Source: Lysobacterales bacterium PRO7 (GTDB lineage Bacteria; Pseudomonadota; Gammaproteobacteria; Xanthomonadales; Rhodanobacteraceae). Taken from it: DNA of 36,232 bases. Shown here piece after piece: positions 27,326 to 35,400 of the stretch (position 1 is its first letter; each line of letters starts with the position of its first letter). The stretch covers positions 1-36,232 of the forward strand of contig QWHH01000018.1 in the NCBI GenBank assembly GCA_021404785.1, read 5' to 3'. The notes beneath the pieces were generated by a model. It had not been told where the DNA came from. It did no database searches and was given only the letters and a program-made list of their open reading frames with translations. A program made the translations under genes and the position numbers.

Positions 27326-27810
27326 GCCGCGTGATCCGCTACATCAAGAGCCTGTTCCTGATCGAGCTGCTCAAGGGCCTGGCCCTGACCGGCAAGTACA
27401 TGGTCAAGCCGAAATACACCGTACGCTATCCGATGGAGACGATTCCGCGCTCGAATCGTTTTCGCGGCCTGCACGCATTGCGCCGCTACCCGAATGGGGA
27501 AGAACGCTGCATCGCCTGCAAATTGTGCGAAGCGGTTTGCCCGGCGCTGGCGATCACCATCGATTCGCACAAGCGCGAGGATGGCACGCGCCGCACCACG
27601 CGCTACGACATCGACCTGTTCAAGTGCATCTATTGCGGCTTCTGCGAGGAGTCCTGCCCGGTCGATTCGATCGTGCTGACCGATGTGCTGGAATACCATT
27701 TCGAGAAGCGCGGCGAAAACGTCATCGACAAGCCGAAGCTGCTCGCAATTGGCGACCGCTTCGAATCGCTGATCGCCGCCGCGCGCATGCAGGACGCGCC
27801 GTACCGCTGA
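27322..27810 (+). CDS. nuoI: NADH-quinone oxidoreductase subunit I
   Basis: The 23-kDa ferredoxin-like subunit with clusters N6a and N6b, passing electrons to N2. In 162 aa, two 4Fe-4S motifs are complete: Cys63, 66, 69, 73 ([12 protein letters not shown]) and Cys102, 105, 108, 112 ([12 protein letters not shown]). An N-terminal amphipathic helix ([14 protein letters not shown]) would lie on the membrane. It shares ATGA with nuoH; 13 bp separate it from nuoJ. Confidence 0.98.
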   Translation: MSRVIRYIKSLFLIELLKGLALTGKYMVKPKYTVRYPMETIPRSNRFRGLHALRRYPNGEERCIACKLCEAVCPALAITIDSHKREDGTRRTTRYDIDLFKCIYCGFCEESCPVDSIVLTDVLEYHFEKRGENVIDKPKLLAIGDRFESLIAAARMQDAPYR

Positions 27811-27823
27811 GGATGCCACGACG

Positions 27824-28423
27824 ATGAGCCTGATCCTTTTCTATGTCTTCGCCGCCATCCTCGTGCTCGCCGCGCTGGGCGTGATCGCGGTGAAGAACTC
27901 CGTGCACGCGGCGCTGCTGCTGGTGCTGTGCTTCTTCACCACATCGGCGCTGTGGCTGCTGATCCAGGCCGAATTCCTCGGCATCGTGCTCGTGCTGGTC
28001 TACGTCGGCGCAGTAATGGTGCTGTTCCTGTTCGTGGTGATGATGCTCGACATCAAGATCGAACCGCTGCGCGAAGGTTTCATCCGTTACCTGCCGATCG
28101 GCATTCTGGTCGCGGCGGTGATGCTGGTCGAAATGCTGCTGCTGATTGGCGTGAAGAACCTGCAGGTAGGGCCGCCAGTCGATCCTTCGGGCGCTTCCAA
28201 CACGGCGTGGCTCGGGCAGGCGCTGTTCACGCGCTTCCTGCTGCCGTTCGAGGTCGCCGCAATCATCCTGACTGTCGCGGTCGTCGCGGCGGTGATGCTC
28301 ACCCTGCGCAAGCGCAGCGGCGTGCGCTACCAGAATCCGTCGCAACAGGTGGCGGTCAAGGCCAGCGAGCGCATCCGCATCGTCAAGATGCCCAGCTCGC
28401 CGAAACCCGAGGTCGCGCCATGA
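27824..28423 (+). CDS. nuoJ: NADH-quinone oxidoreductase subunit J
   Basis: Membrane subunit of 199 aa with five predicted transmembrane helices. The family signature [17 protein letters not shown] contains the flexible helix 3 region that lines the proton path. The C-terminal tail (from about 165) is basic and cytoplasmic. GAGG upstream supports the ATG at 27824. It overlaps nuoK by 4 bp. Confidence 0.96.
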   Translation: MSLILFYVFAAILVLAALGVIAVKNSVHAALLLVLCFFTTSALWLLIQAEFLGIVLVLVYVGAVMVLFLFVVMMLDIKIEPLREGFIRYLPIGILVAAVMLVEMLLLIGVKNLQVGPPVDPSGASNTAWLGQALFTRFLLPFEVAAIILTVAVVAAVMLTLRKRSGVRYQNPSQQVAVKASERIRIVKMPSSPKPEVAP

Positions 28424-28740
28424 TCGCTTCCGGTCAAATCACGCTTGCGCATTTCATCGTGCTCGGCGCGGTGCTGTTCTGCATCTCGGTCGCCGGCATT
28501 TTCATCAATCGCAAGAACTTGATCGTGCTGCTGATGGCGATCGAACTGATGCTGCTTGCGGTGAATATCAACTTTGTCGCGTTTTCGCGCTACCTCGGCG
28601 ACGCGGCCGGGCAGGTGTTCGTGTTCTTCATCCTGACCGTGGCGGCGGCCGAGTCCGCGATCGGACTGGCGATTCTGGTGACGTTGTTCCGCAATCGCGC
28701 GACGATCAATGTCGGCGAAATGGATGAATTGAAGGGGTAA
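28420..28740 (+). CDS. nuoK: NADH-quinone oxidoreductase subunit K
   Basis: Small antiporter-like membrane subunit, 106 aa, three transmembrane helices. Helix 2 carries a conserved Glu in [11 protein letters not shown], and helix 3 another acidic residue in [13 protein letters not shown]; both are proton-path residues in this MrpC-like family. It shares ATGA with nuoJ. It is followed by the only large gap in the operon (174 bp), filled by palindromic repeats. Confidence 0.97.
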   Translation: MIASGQITLAHFIVLGAVLFCISVAGIFINRKNLIVLLMAIELMLLAVNINFVAFSRYLGDAAGQVFVFFILTVAAAESAIGLAILVTLFRNRATINVGEMDELKG

Positions 28741-28749
28741 AAGAATTTC

Positions 28750-28781
28750 GTCATTCCGGCCATGGATTGGCCGGAATCCAG
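28750..28781 (-). repeat. REP-like palindrome, unit 1 (inverted orientation)
   Basis: GTCATTCCGGCC, a 7-nt loop and GGCCGGAATCCAG make a 9-bp perfect stem (28753-28777). The flanks GTCATTCC and GGAATCCAG are the reverse complement of units 2 and 3. It belongs to the widespread dispersed palindromes with CTGGATTCC/GGAATGAC ends. Confidence 0.85.
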
Positions 28782-28815
28782 GCGGCAGGAAGCCACCGCG
28801 ACGGACGATCAACAA

Positions 28816-28843
28816 CTGGATTCCAGCTTTCGCTGGAATGACG
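28816..28843 (+). repeat. REP-like palindrome, unit 2
   Basis: CTGGATTCCAGC, TTTC and GCTGGAATGACG: an 8-bp perfect stem (28820-28839) with a TTTC loop. It has the same orientation as unit 3 and the opposite one to unit 1. In the mRNA it would form a stable hairpin between nuoK and nuoL. Confidence 0.87.
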
Positions 28844-28875
28844 CGCAAAAGGAAGGCGAGCAAGAGCTAAAGACA

Positions 28876-28903
28876 CTGGATTCCGGCTTTCGCCAGAATG
28901 ACG
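28876..28903 (+). repeat. REP-like palindrome, unit 3
   Basis: CTGGATTCCGGC, TTTC and GCCAGAATGACG: the same layout as unit 2 with one stem mismatch (28880-28899). It ends only 11 nt before the nuoL start codon, so the repeat edge makes up the upstream context of nuoL. Confidence 0.87.
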
Positions 28904-28914
28904 AGCAAAAATAG

Positions 28915-30915
28915 ATGAAATTGGATTCGACAATTCTGCTCCTTATCGCCCTCGCGCCGCTCGCCGGCGCGCTGGTCGCGGGCCTGTTGCGCAACCAGAT
29001 CGGCCGCGTCGGCGCGCACAGCGTCACCATCGCCGGAGTTGGTCTGAGCTGCGTGTTGTCGTTCTACGTGTTGTACCAACTGGTCTGGGGTGGGGCGCCG
29101 ACCTACAACGAGAACGTCTACACCTGGTTCCAGGTCGGTGATTTCTCCACGCATGTCGGATTCATGATCGACCGGCTCACCGCACTGATGATGGTGGTCG
29201 TCACTTTCGTTTCGCTGTGCGTGCACGTCTACACCATCGGCTACATGGCTGACGATCCCGGCTACCAGCGTTTCTTCAGCTATATCGCGCTGTTCACGTT
29301 CTCGATGCTGATGCTGGTGATGGCGAACAATTTCTTCCAGTTGTTTGTTGGCTGGGAACTGGTCGGACTCGTCTCCTATCTTTTGATCGGATTCTGGTTC
29401 AAGAAGCCGAGCGCGATCTTCGCGAACCTGAAGGCCTTCCTCGTCAACCGTGTCGGCGATTTCGGCTTCATCCTCGGCATTGCTGGCGTGCTGTATTTCT
29501 TCCACACGCTCGACTACCAGAGCGTTTTCGATCACGCGAACATTCTCAACGGCAAAACCCTCTTGATCTGGGGATCGACGCCGTGGTCGGCCGCGACCGT
29601 GATCTGCCTGTGCCTGTTCGTCGGCGCGATGGGCAAGTCCGCGCAGGTGCCGCTGCATGTGTGGCTGCCGGATTCGATGGAAGGCCCAACCCCGATTTCG
29701 GCGCTGATTCACGCGGCAACGATGGTAACCGCCGGCATCTTCATGGTCGCGCGCATGTCGCCGCTGTTCGTGCTGTCGGACACGGCGCTTTCCACCGTAC
29801 TCGTGATCGGCGCGACGACCGCGTTCTTCACCGGACTTGTAGGCATCGTGCAGAACGACATCAAGCGCGTGGTTGCGTATTCGACGCTGTCCCAACTTGG
29901 CTACATGACGGTCGCGCTCGGCGCCGGGGCATTCGGCGCCGGCATCTTCCATTTGATGACGCACGCGTTCTTCAAGGCGTTGCTGTTCCTCGGCGCGGGC
30001 TCGGTCATCATCGCCATGCACCACGAGCAGGACATGCGCTACATGGGCGGCCTGCGCCGTTACATGCCGATCACCTGGATCACGATGTGGGTCGGCACGC
30101 TGGCGTTGGTGGCTGCACCCGGTTTCTCGGGCTTTTATTCGAAGGACGCGATCATCGAAGCTGCGCACGAATCCACGCGCTGGGGTTCGGGCTACGCCTA
30201 CTGGTGCGTCCTGCTCGGCGCCTTCGTCACCGCGCTGTACAGCTTCCGCCTGCTGTACATGACCTTCCACGGCAAGGAACGTTTCGTTGTCGAACACGGC
30301 GTGCATCACGGACACGATCATCATCACGATCCCGGCCATCTCGCGCACGCGCCGCACGAATCGCCGTGGGTGGTGACGGTGCCGCTGATCCTGCTCGCGA
30401 TTCCGTCGATCGTCATCGGCTGGATGACGGTTGGCCCGATCCTGCACGGCGATTATTTCGGCGCCGCGATCCGCACTATCGGCGAGCACGGGCACGAAGC
30501 ATTCGCAGGTTCGTTTGCGACCATGCTCGATGGGTTCAAGGCGCCGCCGTTCTGGATGGCGTTCGCCGGTTTCGCGGTCGCGACGTACGTCTACCTGTTC
30601 AATCCGGCGCTGGCGGATCGCGCGAAAAAAGCGCTGCACCCGCTGTGGAACCTGCTCGACCACAAGTTCTACGTCGATGAGTTGTACCAACTGGCGTTCG
30701 CGCGCGGCGGTTTTGCGCTCGGCCGCGGTTTGTGGAAGGGCGGCGATACCGGCGTGATCGACAATATCCTGATCGACGGCACGTCGGCCGCCGTCGGCCG
30801 CACCGCTGCCGTGGTGCGCTGGATCCAGTCCGGCTATCTGTACAGTTACGCGTTTGCAATGATCCTTGGCCTCGTCGTGCTGCTCGGCGGGTTATGGTGG
30901 GTGGTTCGAGTCTAG
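28915..30915 (+). CDS. nuoL: NADH-quinone oxidoreductase subunit L
   Basis: Distal antiporter-like proton-pumping subunit with the long lateral helix, 666 aa and about 16 transmembrane helices. Conserved parts include L-F-V-G-W-E-L-V-G-L-V-S-Y-L-L-I-G-F-W, G-K-S-A-Q-V-P-L-H-V-W-L-P-D-S-M-E-G-P-T-P, H-A-A-T-M-V-T-A-G and V-A-Y-S-T-L-S-Q-L-G-Y. A loop at about 459-482 has ten His in 24 residues. The site upstream of the ATG (GACGAGCAAAAATAG) is a poor ribosome-binding site and directly follows repeat unit 3. nuoM begins 18 bp after the stop. Confidence 0.97.
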   Translation: MKLDSTILLLIALAPLAGALVAGLLRNQIGRVGAHSVTIAGVGLSCVLSFYVLYQLVWGGAPTYNENVYTWFQVGDFSTHVGFMIDRLTALMMVVVTFVSLCVHVYTIGYMADDPGYQRFFSYIALFTFSMLMLVMANNFFQLFVGWELVGLVSYLLIGFWFKKPSAIFANLKAFLVNRVGDFGFILGIAGVLYFFHTLDYQSVFDHANILNGKTLLIWGSTPWSAATVICLCLFVGAMGKSAQVPLHVWLPDSMEGPTPISALIHAATMVTAGIFMVARMSPLFVLSDTALSTVLVIGATTAFFTGLVGIVQNDIKRVVAYSTLSQLGYMTVALGAGAFGAGIFHLMTHAFFKALLFLGAGSVIIAMHHEQDMRYMGGLRRYMPITWITMWVGTLALVAAPGFSGFYSKDAIIEAAHESTRWGSGYAYWCVLLGAFVTALYSFRLLYMTFHGKERFVVEHGVHHGHDHHHDPGHLAHAPHESPWVVTVPLILLAIPSIVIGWMTVGPILHGDYFGAAIRTIGEHGHEAFAGSFATMLDGFKAPPFWMAFAGFAVATYVYLFNPALADRAKKALHPLWNLLDHKFYVDELYQLAFARGGFALGRGLWKGGDTGVIDNILIDGTSAAVGRTAAVVRWIQSGYLYSYAFAMILGLVVLLGGLWWVVRV

Positions 30916-30933
30916 ACCAGGGACGATAACGAC

Positions 30934-32448
30934 ATGACTTCCGATTCCATCCTGCTTTCGCTGTTGATCTGGCTGCCCATTGCCGGCGGTGTATTCGTTT
31001 CGTTTGTCGGCAGTACGAACGCAGCACGCGCGCGGTGGCTCGCGCTGATCGTTTCCGTCGTTATTTTCGCGGTCAGCATCCCGTTACTCACAGGTTACGA
31101 TGCCGTGGCCGGGACGATGCAGTTCCAGGAACACCACGTCTGGATCGCCGCGATCAACGCGAACTACCATCTCGGCGCGGACGGCATTTCCATCGCCCTG
31201 ATCGTGCTGACCACTTTCGTCACTCCGCTGGTCGTGCTCGGCGCGTGGGACGCCGTGCATGAGAAGGTCAGCCAGTACATGGCAGCATTCCTTGTGCTCG
31301 AAGGCCTGATGATCGGCGTGTTCGCGGCCATGGATGCGCTGCTGTTCTACGTGTTCTTCGAGGGCATGCTGATTCCGATGTTCATCATCATCGGCATCTG
31401 GGGCGGACCGCGCCGCGTCTATGCGACGTTGAAATTCTTCCTGTACACGTTCTTCGGCTCGATCTTCATGCTGATCGGGCTGATCTATCTCTACCTGCAC
31501 GCGCACACCTGGGATCTGGCGCAACTGGCGGCATTCCATCTGTCCGCGACCGAGCAGTCGTGGCTGTTCTTCGCCTTCCTGCTCGGCTTTGCCATCAAAG
31601 TGCCGATGTGGCCGGTGCACACGTGGTTGCCGGACGCGCACGTCGAGGCGCCGACAGGCGGTTCGGTGATCCTGGCCGCGATCATGCTGAAGATCGGCGG
31701 CTACGGGTTCATCCGCTTCTCGCTGCCGATCGTGCCGGACGCGAGCCAGGAATTCGCGTGGCTGATCATTGCACTGTCGATCATTGCGATCATCTACGTC
31801 GGCTATGTCGCGCTGGTGCAGGAGGACATGAAGAAGCTGATCGCGTATTCCTCCGTCGCGCACATGGGCTTCGTCACGCTCGGCCTGTTCATCGTGTTCG
31901 CGCTGATGCGCTCGACCGGCAACACGCAGGCGGCGTACCTGGGCGTGCAGGGCTCGATGGTGCAGATGATCTCGCACGGCTTCGTCTCCGGCGCGATGTT
32001 CACCTGCGTCGGCGTGCTCTACGAGCGCATGCACACGCGCATGATCGCCGACTACGGCGGCGTGGTGAACACGATGCCGTGGTTCGCGGCGTTCTGGGTG
32101 CTGTTCTCGATGGCCAACTGCGGCTTGCCCGGAACGAGCGGTTTCGTCGGCGAATTCATGGTGATCCTGGCGAGCTTCGCGATGAATCCGTGGATCGCCG
32201 CCGGCGCTGCGTTCACCCTCATCATCGGCGCGGCCTACACACTGTATCTGGTCAAGCGCATCATCTGGGGTGACGTGACCAACGACCATGTCGCCAAGTT
32301 GAAAGACATCAATCCGCGTGAAGCGCTGGTGCTTGGCCTGTTCGCCGCCGGCGTGCTGGTTCTCGGCGTGTGGCCGGAACCGCTCACGCACCTGATGGAT
32401 GCGTCGGTGAAACACATCGTCGATCAGTTGTTGGTCGTGAAGATTTGA
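30934..32448 (+). CDS. nuoM: NADH-quinone oxidoreductase subunit M
   Basis: Antiporter-like proton-pumping subunit, 504 aa, about 14 transmembrane helices. It shows the family motifs F-Y-V-F-F-E-G-M-L-I-P-M-F, A-I-K-V-P-M-W-P-V-H-T-W-L-P-D-A-H-V-E-A-P-T-G-G-S, L-K-I-G-G-Y-G and I-A-Y-S-S-V-A-H-M-G-F. The essential Glu and Lys residues of the half-channels are present. CAGGGA lies upstream of the ATG. It is the last nuo gene in the window: nuoN, which normally follows directly, is not present in the 3.8 kb to the window end. Confidence 0.97.
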   Translation: MTSDSILLSLLIWLPIAGGVFVSFVGSTNAARARWLALIVSVVIFAVSIPLLTGYDAVAGTMQFQEHHVWIAAINANYHLGADGISIALIVLTTFVTPLVVLGAWDAVHEKVSQYMAAFLVLEGLMIGVFAAMDALLFYVFFEGMLIPMFIIIGIWGGPRRVYATLKFFLYTFFGSIFMLIGLIYLYLHAHTWDLAQLAAFHLSATEQSWLFFAFLLGFAIKVPMWPVHTWLPDAHVEAPTGGSVILAAIMLKIGGYGFIRFSLPIVPDASQEFAWLIIALSIIAIIYVGYVALVQEDMKKLIAYSSVAHMGFVTLGLFIVFALMRSTGNTQAAYLGVQGSMVQMISHGFVSGAMFTCVGVLYERMHTRMIADYGGVVNTMPWFAAFWVLFSMANCGLPGTSGFVGEFMVILASFAMNPWIAAGAAFTLIIGAAYTLYLVKRIIWGDVTNDHVAKLKDINPREALVLGLFAAGVLVLGVWPEPLTHLMDASVKHIVDQLLVVKI

Positions 32449-32469
32449 ACTGACTCAGGGCCGTTTGCC

Positions 32470-35400
32470 ATGGATTTTTACAATCGCATGCGAGCTTGCA
32501 AGGTCGGCGTGTTCCGCTTGCTATTGTGTCTCTGTGGATTGATGTTTGGGCAATCCGCTTTTTCGCAGATCGCGCACAACTGTCCAGCAGGGACTGTTCC
32601 TCTGATCGGAGGCGGTGGACCTGAGTTGAGTTTCAGTGGCAAACCATATTGCTGGACCGGTCTTCCGCAAACTAATGTTTTTGGCAAAGCGTTTTCGTCA
32701 GCTGTGGCGTGGGGCTCGGCCGTTCAGCAAGCCTGTGACGGATCCGTGCATGGGACGACAGTTCAATGGCTGAGTGGTCCGTATCCGTGTGACTCCGGCA
32801 GCGCAGTTTGTATGTGGGGTTCCGCTTGGGGAGGAGATATCCCTGATCCAGATATCAACGATCCTAGCGCTGCGGACGGTAATATTTCCTGTGTGAGCGG
32901 CTACTTCGTACTAAACCCTCAAACCCCCAATACAGGCCCTCAATGCCCAAATTGCGGAGACCCAATCAATCCAGGTGATGGCAACGAGTATCATTCTGAG
33001 ATCGATTATCAGGCACCGGATTCCCGGTTATCTTTTCGCAGGACTTTTAATAGCTCGTCGACCGTTCAGGGAAGCTTCGGGGCAAATTGGCAGCACAATT
33101 TCTCCAGCAAGATCGTTAACACTATTTCGCTGCTCTCTGCTGCGCAGCTAGTGGAAACACTGTTCTCCTCGCCCCAACTGACCCCGTCCTCCGCATGTAC
33201 GACAGGTTGGAGCCAGATTGCCGCTTCCTCTGCCTATCCAACAGCGACAGCCACATTTTCTGGCGGAGTTTGCCAGTTATCGAACGGGGTCATACTTCCG
33301 GTCTATAGCACGAATATGAGTGCAGCTTGGACGAATGTGCCAGGGGTATCTGCGGCAGCAGCCGTCGTTCGGCCAAACGGGCGTATCGAAACATTTACGT
33401 GCGCTAATGGAACCTGTTCGGGTAGATCGAACGTGCCGTTAGCTCTCTCGGCCAGCGCGAACGGATTTACCCTGACCGATGAACACAGCAATACCGAATC
33501 GTACTCGACATTGGGTGCCCTGTCCTCGGTCACTGATCTCGATGGATATAAGCAATCATTTGCATACAACAGTGACGGCACACTGAGCACGATTTCGGAC
33601 AATCGTGGCAGGCAGATAACGCTCTCGTATACCAATGGCACTCTGACTGGTCTAACGCTGCCTGACAGCAAAACGATTTCTTATGGTTACGATTCTTACA
33701 ATCGGCTTTGGGCAGTGACGTACCAAGACAGTAAGAAACGAACCTACGCCTACACCAACAAGCAATTCCCTTCATTGCTTACGAGCGTCGTTGACGAGAA
33801 CCAAAGCACCTACGCCACGATTGGCTACGATTCTCAAGGCCGGGCTAGTTCCAGCATTCTAGGAGATATTGCTGACAGCACTTCCATTGAGTACAACAGT
33901 GATGGCAGCGCTACCGTCACTGACTCGCTGGGTGCAGTGAGAACTTACGGCTATCAGCAGATTCAAGGCCGTGCCGCGAATGACTCCATTACGGGCCAGC
34001 CGTGCGATCACTGCGGCAAAGCGGGAACCGGTTACGATCCCGTAGGCTATTTGCAATCCACTATAGACTTCAATGGCCGGGTCACAACCCACACCTATGA
34101 CGACACGCGCGGTCTCGAAACGCAGCGTGTCGAAGCCGTTGGCACAACCGGGCAGCGCACCACGAATACTGTGTGGGATGCTAATTTCCGCGTCCCCGAC
34201 CAGCGCAGCGTGGTCAATGCTGGCGGCGTTACCGAATCGCTGACCAATTGGGCCTACAACACGCGCGGCCAGACCTCAGCCCGTTGTGAAGTCGACCCGG
34301 CCGTCAGCGGTGCATCGAGCTACACGTGCGGCGCATCCGCGAACGCACCGACCGGCGTGCGCCAGTGGAGCTACACCTATTGCGAACAGACCGGCGTCAC
34401 TGCCGGCACCTGCCCGCTGGTCGGCTTGCTGGTGAGCACCGATGGCCCGCGCACGGACGTTTCCGACGTTACTACCTATACGTACTATCAGACTACCGAT
34501 TTGTCCGGCTGCTCGACGCTCGGCGCAGCCTGCCACTACTTGGGCGACCTGTACCAAGTGACGAACGCGCTTGGCCAGGTATCGACCTACGTCAGCTACG
34601 ACAAGAACGGCCGTGTAACCCGCCAGCAAGACGCCAACGGCGTCTACACCGACATGACCTACCACCCGCGTGGCTGGCTGCTTACGCGCACAGTGCGCGC
34701 CAATGCGAACGGCATGCCGAACTCATCGTTGGATGCGACGACGACGTTCGCCTACGACAACGTCGGCAACGTCACCGAGATCACGCAACCAGACGGCGCA
34801 TACCTTTCCTATGGCTATGACGCCGCGCATCGGCTGACCGACATCACCGACAACGCCGATGACCACATCCACTACACGCTGGATGCCGCCGGCAACCACA
34901 TGAACGAGAGCACTTACGATCCGTCGAGCACGCTCAAGCGCTCGCTGTCGCGCCAGTACGATCAACTCAACCACCTTCTCAAGACCCTCAATTCATCCAG
35001 CGTCGCGGTGCAGACGTACCAGAATCCGGTCGATGCGGCGCCCGCCGGAATCACCTACACCGACGGCTACGACGGCAACGGCAATGCGATCTATTCGGTG
35101 GATACAAACGGCGTTGGCACCGAGCAGCAGTACGATCCGCTCAATCGTTTGATGAAGACGCTACAGGATCATGCTGGTACGGGAACAACCAAGGATACGA
35201 CCACGCAGTACGCCTACGATGCGCGCGACAACCTGCGCAGCGTCACCGATCCGGATAATCTCGTCACGAACTACACCTACGATGGGCTGAACAACCTTAC
35301 CCAGCTGCAAAGCCCGGACACCGGCACGACCACGTATGGGACGATCACGCAGCCCGGCTACGACGCCGCCAGCAACCGGCTCATGCAGACGGATGCGAAC

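Noticed and set aside
28751-28933. Small minus-strand open frame whose product contains R-H-S-G-E-S-R-N-P-like stretches
   Set aside because: These peptides are a well-known artefact of translating REP-like palindromes, not a gene.
28867-30690. Long minus-strand open frame (607 codons) opposite nuoL
   Set aside because: nuoL is certain here. The antisense product is highly charged, low in complexity and has no recognisable motif.
32449-32700. A degraded nuoN start fused to the RHS gene
   Set aside because: The first 60 residues after the ATG at 32470 read as a signal peptide and Cys-rich region, with nothing resembling the NuoN first helix.
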